Below, piece after piece: positions 46,390-59,215 of a stretch of DNA of 64,000 bases. Source of the DNA: Paramacrobiotus metropolitanus. Taxonomy: Eukaryota; Tardigrada; Eutardigrada; Parachela; Macrobiotidae. The notes under the pieces are model-generated. The model saw only the letters and a program-made list of their open reading frames with translations, did no database searches and had not been told where the DNA came from. Within the stretch, counting starts at the first letter, position 1; the number at the start of each line of letters is the position of its first letter. The position numbers and the translations under genes are program-made. The stretch lies in contig NW_026570226.1 in NCBI RefSeq assembly GCF_019649055.1, positions 1,922,001-1,986,000 of the forward strand. The letters are read 5' to 3'.

Positions 46390-47438
46390 CCATAAATTTT
46401 AAAACATTTCATGTTGTTTCTTCATCTGCCATGACGACGATGCTATGACAAAGTGTGCCTGTCTGGAAAAGATAACTTGTACAATATAAGCGATAATATT
46501 ATACTGTTCGGTTGGTCGAGCGGTTGCCTTCAATTGGCAAATTTTTAGCAAGATTTATTAAACAGAACTGTGAGAATTCTCTGGAAAAGAGCAAACAGCT
46601 AAACAACGAAATTTCAATGGGGGTGACGCAGATAAACATACAGAGCCTAAACATCTCGTGAAACTTGTATTAAAGCCATTTCATTTCTACTATGAGCTTT
46701 TGCGTACTTCATTGCGAATGCACGTTTGTCTTTTTGGCGGTACAACTGTTTCAGAAAGCAGCAGCATTAATTGATTGGATCACTAAGTGCAAATGTTTCG
46801 GGAATACCACAACCAACATCCCTCGCCGGCCCCGCGTGTGGTTTTGCTCTTTTGTTGAAAAGAGAACAAGGCTCGCTCAACAAGCCGGCTTGGAAGAGAT
46901 CATGTTACGTAATCTATCCATGCCTGCAATCCACCCGCCCACAAAACGGCAGTCGCCTACCAACCTGATAACATGATTATCAAGCCAAATGGTTCACCAT
47001 GTGAAGTAAGCCTGGTACCAGTGTGTGTATTGACAGCTGTACACCTGGTGTATGCTCCAGATTTTCACATTCCTGAACGGATGTTCCTGGATGTGTGTGG
47101 ATTCCCTGGGTCCGTCTTCGACGTTTTCCTGAAGCTTCTGGGACCTGGCGATCTTAAGACCTGGAGCAGATGTCCACAATCCGACTGGTATGGGCTTGCC
47201 CTCTTTTCAGGATATTGATCATGTGGTATTTATTTTTCTTTTAATTTTCTTTTCAGAGAACCATCACCGATTTAATATTATCTTTTCTCTCAACCACATA
47301 TTGTGGAGCAGCAGTCAGCACCATCAGCCGATGAAGCGTGCATGGCATATTCCCTTCGAAAGACAGCGGGAATTTATTGGTTGAAATAACTGCTGATCAT
47401 CAGCCCGCGAATGTGAGACGGCTGGGTGGCCGCTGAGG
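46390..47438. other. Intergenic, no gene called
   Basis: About 1 kb between the CNG and PWWP genes. Two overlapping frames (46692-46976 and 46973-47218, 94 and 81 codons) show no recognisable domain and no splice support. An ATTAAA at about 46669 could serve the CNG transcript. Confidence 0.4.
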
Positions 47439-50400
47439 ATGCAGCGTAATCTACCACCAACGGTGTGGCGCCCCATGGCCGTGCAACCGCAGCCCTCGGG
47501 CTCGTCCTGCTCCAGCAACGAACCGGAATGGACGTCGGGTACTGAACAGGAAGGGGATCTGAGTGCCACGTGCAGTTGTCGTCTGGAGAGAGTGGAAGAA
47601 GATGTCCTGGTTGTCAGTGTGCAGCGGGATGATGGATGCCTGTTTCGGGGCGCCCTCCTCAAAGTCAAGTCCTGGTATGTCTGTTGTAAGCCTATTTGCT
47701 ATATTGGCGCTACTCAGAAAATGTTGTTTCTTTGAACTGCTTCTCTGAAGATTTTTTTCTAAAATTTTATAGTTTTTTTATTTGATTTATTAAGTAAATT
47801 TTTTTAAAAATCTGTACGTGCATCACACATGACTTGAATTTATCGGAAACGGAAATGTGTCGTGGCATACACTTTTGTTAACTGCAGTGGTAACTAGTAA
47901 TGACTGGTATGGTTCTGGTTTTACCCAGCTGTGTCATAACTTCTCACACGACGATTTTAATTGTGATAACTATAGCCATTGCAGTTATCGTTACATTACT
48001 TCGTCTTGTGGTTACATTTGGATAAGTTGCATTCGATTGTGCGAGTTCAGATTTCGTTAGTGGATCAAAATCGATTCGTGGTAGAATTTATGCGTGAGTA
48101 TATCTGTAGGATATATAGTTCCTTCATGGGTTGATGGGTAATATGCATATGTCGTTACAGGCCCTGTCCTGACATTCCTCCTCTGGACGTGACATCCGCA
48201 CCTGACGCTGTTGCCAGCACCGTCTCCGGTCTGTCAGAGGATGGCATGGGTGCTGGTGTCGGTACATTCCCCAAGGAGTTGTTAGCGTCGGTGCCAGACG
48301 GTGAGCAGGTGCCATTGGGACGGCCTAATCCCGTTATGGAGCCCATATCCGGTCTCGGTGGGTCGACCGAGCCGCCAGCCGCTGCTGCGGCCCCACAGGC
48401 CGATAGCGATCAGACTGTTAACAGCAGTGAGGGGCGCAGTGACTTTGCTGCCATTCAGTACCGCTGGTCGTATTTCCAGAAGAATCTTCCACAGTTGCCG
48501 CGGAAGAATATTCAATCCAAACGGGAAAAAGAGAAACTGGAAGCAGTTCCAAAACTCAGGTATGTGATATTCGGTGATTATGATAAAGGTGGATTTCTTA
48601 ATTTTTTTTGTTTTCGTTGCAGACCGCGGAATTTCTTGTGCACGCGGTGTAAATTCGCGCTTCCGGGTTTCACGCAACCCCAGACACCCGCGTCGGTACC
48701 GGAAAGCACGGATGATGCCAACGGCATCGCAGCCGCCACCCCATCGCCGCCCACCAACGCCACTCCGTTGTCACCTTCCCACATTCGCAAACGGAAGCCG
48801 CCGGTTAAGCGGACCATCGTGCGACCGAGTTACATTATGGACGCGTACCCAACAGTGGGTCCTGATTTTCCCGGTATCAATTCGATGGTTTCCAGTGAAT
48901 CGTCTGCACCGGTGGCCACTGAACAGCGCAAATCAACCACCCATCGCTCCAAACGCAACCATGGTGCAGCCAAGGAGAAAGAAGACCCGTTGGCTGTTGC
49001 GACGATCCTCTCGTCACCGACGTCCTCCGGAGATTCGGGGCTGAAAATCAAGTTCAAATTGTCCAGCGGAGCCGTCCCGGCTGATATTCCTAGCGTGAAT
49101 AATAAACCGAAACGGGCGAAACGGGCCAAAGCGGCTCCCGAAGAGGATGAAGATGAATTTATGTGGCCACCCAAGCTGCGTATCGACGATGCTGCCGAAG
49201 AGATTAAAGATAAAGAGAGTCCGGATAGTCCGGAGGAATCGTCGGTCCAGGTTTCGGAGCCGGTGGTCAGCGATGTTTCGCGTCCCATGGTAACTCTGGC
49301 GACCCCTGCCAAACCAAAACGACGAGGCCGTCCTACTGCGAAGGTGCTTGAAAATGAAGCGGCGGGGCATGGGTCTATAGCGGAGACAACAGAAAAGCAG
49401 CCGGTTTGTACTTTGTAGCCTAATTTTTTCATTTCTTCTGTAGCGCTTGTTAATGAGTTTTATGATGCTACGATGGGTAATTTATGGTACCAAGAAGCTA
49501 AGGGTTTAACTAAGGCTTAGCATTTGGAAGAGGCATTACATAACTGATTTACAGGAGCAGAAGAAAGCGAGAACAAGGGATGCCATTTTATCCAAGTCCG
49601 AATCGGATGCTGATAATTTGCCAAAGGCTCGCTCTGTCGATAGCTGTGTCACTAAGGATGGTAGAACGTTCAACGTCGGTGACGTGGTGTGGGGAAAAGT
49701 AAGTCTCGTAGTGAGTATGAGATAAATATTGAAAATTGATGTTTTTCTAATCTTTTTGCAGTTGACTGGATATCCGTGGTGGCCAGGCAAAATCAACCAT
49801 ATAGGTATGAAGTTTTTCAGGCATATTTTGCACAGTATTTTCCAGGCGCCTTGAATCTTCCAGTGTAGACTGGTGCCAGATAAAGGCGAGTTGTTTTGTA
49901 TCGTTGCAGTCGTATGCGATGATCCGATGCTACAGAATACCGCTAGTAGTGCCGCCTTGACGGATCCCCGTTCTCCTCCTGTGCTGCAGTATCAAGAAGC
50001 TCAAATCGAATGGTACGGTCAGAAATCGTCCATTTCCTACATTGAAGTTATGCAGTTGAGTCACTATGTGGAAGACTATCAGAAAAAATACAAGCCGAAA
50101 GAACGAGCCGGTGGCTATCCGGAAGCCATCAAGGCCGCCAACGCGGCGGCTAATCGGCCCAATCGCAACACAGTATCGACGGAACGCACTTCCGAGCCCG
50201 CACGCGACAGCGTCCCCCGTGGACGGGGGCGTGGCCGTGGCAAAGCCAGTGGACAACGTCGACGCGTTGTATCCGATGAAGATGTGGAAGAGCCGGACAT
50301 CTTGTCACAGTTAGCCCGCGAGACGCTGGATAAAGAGCGGGCCCAAGCCGTCCAGGAACCTTCCCAGTCCAATGTCTCGCTACTGCCGAGTGCCCATGAG

Positions 50401-50802
50401 TCTTCTCTCACCGCGGTCAGCGGAGGCGAGATTCTGGCGAAGGATATTTATAACTTTGAGCCCACGGATACGTCGGCGGCCCCACATCCGCATGGGCCGC
50501 GCAGTGGACGCACGTCGTCGTCCAGTCGCGGGAGCGGTCACTCTGCGCACAACCATGAACATTTGGATCACAGCGGTATCACGGTGTTCCCGCTGGGCAT
50601 ACCGGGACGACATCAGGCCCAACCGCATTCCAGTCGTACTGGAAATTTTGCGTCGAGTTTCGGGCGGACCTTCCCGCTGGATATCCATCCACCCATTCTG
50701 CCGATGAACAATAATGTGGGAGTGACTAGTAATCAAAACGGCACGGGCTCATTTGCAGCGGAAGAACGACCGCCTGGCTCAAATGTCTGGCCAACTACAT
50801 AA
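47439..50802 (+). CDS. PWWP2: PWWP domain-containing protein 2-like (PWWP2A/B family)
   Basis: Nuclear chromatin reader; vertebrate PWWP2A/B bind H3K36-methylated/H2A.Z chromatin and associate with a NuRD-type deacetylase. Exons 47439-47674, 48161-48559, 48623-49403, 49555-49698, 49762-49804, 49910-50802; phases close, giving 831 residues. The PWWP domain spans exons 4-6: FNVGDVVWGK, LTGYPWWPGKI, then QEAQIEWYGQKSSISYIEV and YPEAIKAANAAANR, the last two specific to the PWWP2 family. Upstream are a Pro/Ala/Ser-rich region, a paired-Cys piece (FLCTRCKF), an acidic block (PEEDEDEFMWPP) and an RGRP AT-hook-like site (KPKRRGRPTAK). After the PWWP domain comes a low-complexity tail with RGRGRGRG and His/Ser/Gly stretches, longer than usual. 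The exon 3 donor (CCG|gtttgt) is weak, so an isoform ending at the 49418 stop is possible. Confidence 0.88.
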
Positions 50803-51554
50803 ATACGAAACCTTTCTGTTTAATGAAATTGTACTGAAATTATTGGGGAGTGACGGAATGAGACAGTGAGCGTGGCTTTTGTGATGTAGGGACAGAGGGT
50901 GGGTTGATGTGCTGGGGAGCAGCGCAAATAAGGAGAAGGCGTGCAGATTTACGTATACATTGGGAATGTTTTTAAAAGAATTTAGTTGTAGTACTTATAT
51001 TGTTTCTTTCGGGGACAGTGGTTTGCTTGTTTTTAGCATTGGGCTGTCGTAGTTGCTTATGTTGGAGCTTTATACGAAATGGCTGTTTTAATTTCATAGG
51101 TAATCCTTCGCGTTTTATGTTCTTGTCTGGTCTTTGTAGATAAATTAGGTGACGTGCACGTCTGACAGAATGAAATTGATTGTGTTTTTATTTCGGGAAG
51201 AACTGTCTTACGCGATCGGTACATTTGAGTGACTAGTTGTTCAAAATTCTTTACGCGGAATTAAACAATTTGAGAATGCGGCGCAGACTGACTGAGAATG
51301 CGACTGGCGATTGAGAGAAAAAAGTTGTTCAGTAAAAACACATAGCATCATTCCAGCTTAAAGGCATCATATACACCTTCGTTCTCAAAAAAAGAAAAAA
51401 TAACATTCTAGGAATTTACCGCGCGATAGACTTCTGATCTCTGTCAGCCTCAGTCGGTGCATAACCTACTAACACGCGAATTCATCGCGCTAACCATAAT
51501 GCCTGACGATTTAATCACATACTCGTATTTCCGTAAAACTACAATGCGAGCATT
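50803..51554. other. PWWP2 3' UTR / intergenic, no gene seen
   Basis: AT-rich region after the PWWP2-like stop, convergent with the minus-strand fragment ending at 51555. No clear AATAAA was identified. Confidence 0.45.
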
Positions 51555-52503
51555 TTAAAATGTTCGAGACTCAACAACGCGAACGGCGGCCGTAGTATTC
51601 AATAGAAGATTCAGATCGCTGATGCTTGGGTAACGCCACAATTTCCAATATCTCCCGGTGTCCATGTTCGGATAAGATATGGAAAATGTGTACTTGGCGG
51701 CATCAAATCTAAAACCCGATTTGAAATCTCACTACATACAGTTAATACAGTCCGACAATTCTCATGGATTCTTTGAAATTGGTATACAAAAAATCCGCGT
51801 TTAAAATAGTATGCTTAATACCGGCAAAATAATTGCTGCGAAGGTTGTCTCAATTTCTCTTTTTCCTGTAATGGTGTGATATGATTTTATGATTTTAATC
51901 TACTTACCCTTCCACAGTCTGGAGAGTATCATCCCGCTCCGTCAGGGCGATCGTCAGAGAAAGCCCATTAATCGTTACGGGATTCGCCTTAGCAAATGCC
52001 GTTTGGACAATATTGAGAACAGTGGACGAATTCTGTAATAAAACGCCACATACTGCTAGAAATGTTACAAAATTAGCTGTTGGTCAAATGTACCGGAAAT
52101 ACGGACGTTTCCGTGGGACGTCGGAAGATATAAGAAAACGGATCGCGTATGGCCGATTCCACATACAAACTGAATGTGCTGTCCACTGGGCATTCTTCAT
52201 CCGATATACCATTTTGACAGCTTTCTGTGACGATAGATTTATACCGTCTTTTCCCATCCTCCGTCAGACCAACGGGAGGAGCTTTGCTGAGGGTGTACGT
52301 ATTATTAAATTCCGTTGTGTTCAGATTGATGGAAGCGTTGTTGAGTTTGTCATAGATAATTTGAGCATAAGTCAATCTGGCATCTAATGCCAAAACTGGA
52401 CTTCGGCTACTGTAGGACCCGAGGACAAAAAAGTTAACGACGTAACCCTCAGGATCCAGATCCCATAGTACCACGTGCAACTCCTGAGCAAACTGGCGGT
52501 CAC
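51555..52503 (-). CDS. Unrecognised extracellular protein, 3' end only
   Basis: Minus-strand exons 52503-52094, 52032-51908, 51708-51555, joined at phases 0 and 2 by clean acceptors and donors and ending in TAA; about 229 residues. The first exon starts in mid-codon after a cagless acceptor (tttgtttag), so at least one upstream exon is missing or unrecognised. The protein has several potential N-glycosylation sites (NAS, NTT, NTY, NSS, NTT) and no transmembrane segment in the part seen. Recognisable phrases are FFVLGSYSSRSPVLALDARL, NPVTINGLSLTIALTERDD and YPNMDTGRYWKLWRYPSISD. The mixed alpha/beta pattern with glycosylation sites might be a SEA-like or adhesion ectodomain, but I cannot name it. 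No further exon could be found between 52504 and 53716, so this may be a truncated gene or relic. Confidence 0.5.
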
Positions 52504-53716
52504 CTAAACAAAACATATACGTACACGATAGACGTACGGAGAGGAGTTAGGTTGCATTTACGGTATTATGGGTGGTCAAAATCTTCTGTGTAATCGATGC
52601 ATGTAGCGTAAAGGCCAGAACAAGTAAAAACAACCCGATGAAAGAAGAGTAACGGGTGATATGGAATAAAATCTATTTTACATATTTTATCTAATTTTTA
52701 TATTTATTACGTAAAATAACTATCTAACTTATATTTTATTACTACTTTTGCTCTTCTCTGAGTTAAGATTGTGTTTTAATATGAATGCTCGTGATTTGAC
52801 ATATGTCTTTTACATAGGCATCTCATTATGCGCAAGTTTGGGTGAAGATTGTGTTTTAATGATTCTCGTACACATGTTTCCTTGGCGTCTGATCTGTCAA
52901 AACATGCTCATTCCTTAATAACTCACAACACACAGTTTCTTTAGATATCTAACTGCTGGTATACTCTCATGTCGTATCCTAGGGGGTACAGATTACTTAC
53001 AAACATCTGAACATTTTGTTTCTACCTACTCATATTATTCGTACAGTTCTGCAACATACTCATTTCTAAGGTACATCTGACTGTTGTATGTATGCCAGTT
53101 TCCATAAACATCTCATTGTCCGCAAGTGTGTAAGGCCCAAAACGTTTTTACAGTGCGTATCTTTCACAAACATCTGACGAGCTGCGTGCACTTTTGTTGC
53201 ACGTTATTTGTTTGATTGTGCACAATTTTCATGAACTTTGCGATTTTAGCACACGTATCGCAATTGTCATCTGTGATCTGTCAGTTTCTGTAGACATTTA
53301 ACCACGCACACGTCCATACGCTATTCTTCGTGCCTCTAAGTCTCGACATTTCTGTCGACAACTGCATTTCTATCTGAACGGGCGTCGTACAATTGCCATA
53401 TTAAACAGTACACTTGCACTGAAGACTCTAAAACCATCCATCAAACTGCATGTTCTGCCCTTTGGCAACTTAGACTACACAATTTTTCATAGGAAACTGT
53501 AAAAAAGTTGCAGTAGATGTGAAGCTGCGTAGCTTATAGTAAAAGGTATTTAGCACGCTTTGTATTCCATTCTCGTCTCATTGATTGTTTTGTTCCTAAA
53601 GGTTTTCTTTTTTTGTTTTCGAGCTAAGCATTTATGTGTTAACTGGATTACTGGCCGTTACCCGCCATTTGCTATTGTTGTGCTTGCGGATTACTAATCG
53701 CAGGTAAGCAGAAACC
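52504..53716. other. AT-rich spacer with degenerate repeats, no gene seen
   Basis: No coding support. Short repeated phrases occur: aagattgtgttttaat twice (about 52770, 52845), and acatct/catctcatt with cgcaagt several times between 52810 and 53180. These may be old repeats of the element that carries the downstream polymerase. I found no element terminus. Confidence 0.4.
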
Positions 53717-56700
53717 ATGTTTAACTTGGATGAAGTTTTGCGCTTTTATGCCGAGTTTCTGCAACAATGGTTGCATGAAAACTGGCCAGAAAAGGCAGAA
53801 GGGCTGTTTTCTCTCGATGCAATTGCCAATCTGTACGGGAAACAAAAGCTCATTCGTGAATACCGGGAAGCTAACGCCATACAGAGCGGTGGATCAAGGG
53901 GACTGGAATCCACAGACTGGACAAAGTACTTTACTCTGGAAAAGATCAACGAAAAGCAAACAAAGAAATTTTCAATATTGGAAATCACGTATCGCGTTAA
54001 AATCGAAAACCTCAATATGAAATTCGATCCTGTCACCTCAATGGAAGCAATGCCCAAAGTGTTCGAAGCTATATTCAGTGTCATTACGAAAGAATTCGGA
54101 CCAGACGACAGAATCGTCATCCTTCTCTCCAGTCATACACTCAACCGCAAAGCTGATCTTCATATGAAAAGGTTACAAGATTTCAAGATTGACGACCTTA
54201 TGGATATGATGGTCATGATTAATTCAAGCAACTCATTCTGCATCGACGAAAGTTTTCAAATTACAATTGTTCGGACCGTAATACCGGCTGGTGGAAGAAG
54301 AAGAAAACATATCCATACTACGGTTGACCGAAAACGATTCAGCTCGTCTATTGTTACAGTGACAACAGGAAACAACCTTTGCTTACCTGCAGCATTGGCG
54401 CTCGGTCATTTCAGAAACACTCATGATGTCAGCGGCAAAGACAAGATGAAATGGAAAGCTTTAACTAATCCTAGAGGGCGTAAGTTGGAAAAACTCGCGT
54501 GTCAGTTGGTCCAAGATGCGGGTCTCACTATTGGAAAAATGTTTGGGTTGGAAGATTTGCCGGCTTTTCAACGCGTTTTAAAGTGTCAAGTCAAGGTTAT
54601 TTCTGTGCAGGAAGGAAACACTCTTATCGCTCAAGTGCCGGAGAAGAAGAAACCGGGAATGAAGCAGATTTACTTAATGTACGATAAAAATCATTTCGAT
54701 CTGATAACTAAACCATCTGGATACCACATGCAGAGTTATTATTGCACAAACTGCGATCAAGGATACGGCCGAAAGACAGATCATCGCTGTGAACAGAGAT
54801 GCAACATGTGTTATCGCAGTAAAAGCGATTGCAAGGCCAGTGACCCAAAGTTATGCCCCGATTGTGGACGAACTTTCACCAACAAAGAGTGCTTTGATGT
54901 GCACAAGACTTTACGAAAAAATGGAAGGACGCTTTGCGAGGATCTTTTCATCTGCTCCAAGTGCAACAAGTTTGTGAATATGCTCAATCGCCCGGATCAG
55001 GTTCATAACTGTGACGAAATGTACTGCTCAACCTGCAAAGACTGGGTGCCTCAAAATTCGCATAAATGTTACTTCCAACCTCTTGAACCAGAAGAATTGG
55101 ATGCTAATCCGAAGTACATTTTCTTTGATTTCGAAACTTACACGTCGGTCGATGGTACTCACATTCCAAACTACGTCGTCGCGCAGTATTGCTGCGGAAA
55201 GGAATATCGTTTTCCTCCTGATGGTACTCCTCTAGCCGGTTATGATGTCATCGCAAACTTTTGCAAATGGCTTTTCCGTGAAGAGCATCGTGGCTACACG
55301 ATAATTGCGCACAATCTGCGAGGATACGATGGACATTTCATTTTGGCCCACATGATAGACAATAACTTGAAGCCGGACATTCTTTGCCGTGGTAGTCAGC
55401 TGCTGAATATTCGCTACAAAGCTTTGGACATGAACGCCGTGGATACGCTTAACTTTGTGCAGCTGGCTTTGTCTAAATTTCCTAAAGCGGTCGGTCTTAA
55501 ATCTGATGAGAAGAAAGGTGACTTCCTCACAAAATTAATCAGCCGGAAAATTGGGATAAAATTATTCCCTTCCCAAACCCGTCTTCTTACGGTATCGAAG
55601 CAATGTGTGCCGCCAAGCAGGTCGAATTCTTTAAATGGTATACAGGCGAAAAAACAAGAAGCAAGGACGTTTTGACTTTCGGCAGCAGTTAACCAGCTAC
55701 TGTTCAATGGACGTGTCAGTTTTGCGGAAATGTGCCTTAAAATTCCGAGATGATTTTATGGCTCTAGCGTGCATTGATCCCTTTAAATCCGTAACCATTG
55801 CTTCAGCTTGTTTGAAATTTTTTCGAACTTTTAATCTCCGGAAGGAAGAAATCGGAGTCATTTCAGCTCACGGTTACCAAACCAACAGAATAACCAGCAT
55901 GGAAGCAACTCAGTGGCTGACCTGGGTTAACAAAACAGAAGCTGATTGGCGAATCGAGCATGGGCGAAATGGAAAAGAGAAACGTATTAATGATTATTTT
56001 GTGGACGGCTACGATCAAGTTACCAACACGGTTTACGAATACAACGGATGCGTTTTTCATGGACATCCGGACTGCACCAACGCAAATGACCGTTCACCTT
56101 TTCAAACAAGACTATGCAAGAAGTTTACGAAGAATACCGGATCAAAGTTTGTTCTATAAAAGCTCGGGGCTTCAACTTTGTGGAAATGTGGTCATGCCAG
56201 TGGCGCGAGCAGTTAAAAGATCCAAGCATTCGGCAGTATATGAACGATATGTCCCTCCGCAGTCCTCTTCAACCAAAAGAAGCATTTAAAGGCGGCCGTA
56301 CTAACGCAAACAGGCTACTTTACGAATGCGGTCCGAATGAGAAGATCCATCACTATGATATCGTCTCTTTGTATTCTTATGTCAACAAGAATTGTGTGTA
56401 TCCAATCGGGCATCCGAAAATTATAACAGCAGACTTTAAGGATATAAGCGAATATTTTGGATTTGTAAAGTGTACAGTGCTTGCGCCGGGACAGTGCTTA
56501 TTTCCTGTTTTGCCTGCAACTATAAATGGAAAGTTAATCTTCGCACTCTGCAGTAAATGTGCAGAGCTTCGGCAAAACGATTTTTGCACGCATGGCGACA
56601 AGGAGCGATTGCTGGAAGGTGTGTGGACTACTCCCGAACTGCATCATGCGATTTTACGTGGGTACAAAGTTGTTGCTGTTCATGAAGTCTGGCATTGGGA

Positions 56701-57646
56701 AATACGGAAAGAAAAATTGTTTGAAGACTTTGTTAACACATTCCTCAAAGAAAAAATTCAGGCAAGTGGATGGCCAAGTAACTGCACCACTGAAGCGGAA
56801 CGGTTGGAGTTTGTCATAAAAGTGAAGGACGTGGAAGGTATTGAACTGGATTCCTCGCAAATCGAAGACAATCCAGGCCGAAAAGCAGTTGCAAAGTTGA
56901 TGCTGAACTCATTCTGGGGCAAATTCGGACAAAATGACAATCTTCATCAGACGAAAATTTTCTTCAAGCCGAAAGATTACTATGACTTCCTCGTATCAAA
57001 ATCTACCTGGATCCACAATGTCCATATCTTCAGTCCTGAATGTGTCATGGCAACTATTTCCAAAATCGACGACTATCTAGAAGGATCGTACACCGCCAAT
57101 ATCCCTATCGCAGCCTTTACGACGAGTTATGCCCGGCTGAAACGTTTGGATATGCTTGAGAAGTTAGGTGAACGAGTACTTTATTTTGACACAGATTCCG
57201 TTATTTTTGTTCAGCGGTCAGGCGAGTGGCAGCCACCAACAGGTACGATGCTTGGAGAATGGAGCAATCAGTTAGAATCGGGAGAGAGTCATATTGTCAA
57301 GTTTATTTCTCTGGGGCCCAAAGTTTATTATTACGAAACAGATACAGGAAGGATAGAAAGTAAAATTAAAGGCTTTACTCAAAATGGATATACGGAGAAT
57401 ATCCTAGCCGATTCTGGGGAAGGGCTGGTTCAAACAGGCCAGAGTATGGACTACAACCTTTGGAAATCGCTCTTGAAGAATGATGGCCAAACGGTGCGCG
57501 TTGTCTATCCCGAAACCATCAAAAGAAATGTCAACACTCATGAAATCAGCACCGTTCAACTGACGAAAACTCTCAGGCGAGTATACGATAAACGGATGCT
57601 GTTGGATGATTATAGTACTTTACCGTTTGGAACTCGCATGGAGTAA
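53717..57646 (+). pseudogene. Protein-primed family B DNA polymerase of Polinton/adintovirus type, frame-broken
   Basis: Relic of a mobile or viral-type element: a protein-primed DNA polymerase (DNA_pol_B_2) that would replicate a linear element. It lies in pieces: a long frame 53717 to about 55545, a short piece in another frame to about 55640, a piece in a third frame to about 56110, then a long frame to the stop at 57646. The breaks look like single-base indels, since no splice sites fit. Order of motifs: N-terminal region with NNLCLPAALALGH, as in Polinton polymerases; a Cys/His zinc-binding region (about 54740-55070); exonuclease I FFDFET (about 55120), II NLRGYDGHF (about 55310), III YCSMDV (about 55700); polymerase A DIVSLYSYV (about 56360), B LNSFWGKFG (about 56900), C YFDTDSVIF (about 57185). 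Motif residues survive, so decay is recent or the indels are assembly errors. No integrase, ATPase, protease or capsid gene was seen nearby. Confidence 0.85.
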
Positions 57647-58459
57647 GTTAGAGTGTTCTTTCTGTACTTGTACAAAAAAAAAATTCGCACTATTTTTTTT
57701 TTGCCAGCTAGCGCGCCATATTCGAAGGGATGCGCAGGGACATGATGTCGTTGGAGCAAGTGTCGTAGTTTTCGATTTTGCAGTTTGTAACTGTTAGCAT
57801 ATAATAAAAAAAAAGAAAAAAAAAATTAAAAAAAAAAAAGCAAAAAAAAAGAGGGCGAATGCCCCAAATCTGTACCGGCTTTAGCTTGTCTGCGGCCAGG
57901 TTGAAATCGTTATGGCTTTGGGCTTCGTCGCTGAAACAAAAGCCGCTAGCGGTAATATTTTGTGCTGCTGTATTATGGTGTTATATAACTGCATGGAAGC
58001 AACCACAAAATATGATGAAACGGGGAGTAAATTGGCAGTGCAAGGTACTGCATCGAATATACTAGAAGAATAATGCTAGAGAAGTTACAAAAATCGGAAG
58101 AATGGTTAGCAAATGCGACCAGATGATGCGCGTTCCGTTCATTGAGCTTGTATTCAAATCGAAACATATGTAAAAATCTACGGGAAACTCATATGAAAAA
58201 CTTCCGTTTTGCAACATTTCGCTGCAAAAACTTGTAGTTTTCCGTAGTCAAAAAAAAACGGAGGCTTTCGTTTTGGGATTCTCATTGACTTAACATACAT
58301 TTTCGTAACTTTTAGGGAGTTTTTCGTTTTCACTTTTGGGAGTTTTTTGCTTCAGTTTCTTTGTTTTGTAAAACTTCCATTTCCGCACTAGCAAAAGAAA
58401 TAAATATATTGACTTACTTTCACGCTTTTTGAAGAACGACAATCCATCTTACGCACATG
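57647..58459. other. Low-complexity and unique spacer after the polymerase
   Basis: Bases 57668-57852 contain several runs of A and a run of T, poly(A)-like. The rest to 58459 is unique AT-rich sequence without a credible gene. Confidence 0.5.
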
Positions 58460-58480
58460 TTCAAAGTGGCATTTCTAACT

Positions 58481-59215
58481 TGCATGTTTGCCGTGACATT
58501 TTCCAACTTCGTTGCATGTTTGCCGTTACATTTCCAACTTTGTTGCATGTTTGACATGACATTTTCAACTTTCTTGCATGTTTGACGTGACGTTTCTAAC
58601 TTTATTGCATGTTTGCCGTGACATTTCCAACTTTCTTGTATGTTTCACGTGACAGTTCTAACTTCCCTGCATATTTGCCGTGACATTCCTAACTTTCTTA
58701 GATGTTTCACGTGACATTTCTAACTTTGTTTCATATTTGACATGACAATCCCAACTTTCTTGCATGTTTGCCGTGACATTTCCAACTTTTTTGCATGTTT
58801 CCCGTGACATTTCTAACTTCACTGCATGTTTGCCGTGACATTCCTAAATTTTCTGCATGTTTGGCGTGACATTTCTAACTTCACTGCATGTTTGCCGTGA
58901 CATTTCTAACTTCACTGCATGTTTGCCGTGACATTCCTAAATTTTCTGCATGTTTGGCGTGACATTCCCAAATTTTCTGCATGTTTGGCGTTGCATTTCT
59001 AACTTTTGTTGCATATTTGACATGACAATCCCAACTTTCTTGCATGTTTACCGTTACATTTCCAACATTGTTGCATGTTTGCCGTGACATTTCCAACTTT
59101 GTTGCATGTTTGCCGTGATATTTCCAACTTTGTTGCATGTTTGGCATGATATTTCCAACTATGTAGCACTTGTGACGTGACATTCCCAAGTCCCTTGCAT
59201 ATGTGACACGACATT
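58481..59215. repeat. Tandem repeat, 31-bp unit, about 24 copies
   Basis: Consensus unit starts TTGCATGTTTGCCGTGACAT and continues TTCCAACTTTG. Copies differ by a few substitutions and one or two indels. The periodicity opens long frames on the minus strand (for example 58881-59231), which are artefacts of the repeat and not genes. Related but more diverged pieces continue at 60780-61500. Confidence 0.9.

Noticed and set aside
46692-47218. Two adjacent plus-strand frames between the CNG and PWWP2 genes
   Set aside because: No domain, no donor/acceptor pair that links them, and no homology I recognise.
48282-49432. Long minus-strand open frames antisense to the PWWP2 gene
   Set aside because: Shadows of the GC-richer coding exons. 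The plus-strand exons have closing phases and the PWWP domain.
57668-57852. Poly(A)-like tract considered as a retrocopy tail of the polymerase
   Set aside because: Several broken runs of A and T with no target-site duplication visible. Low-complexity DNA explains it equally well.
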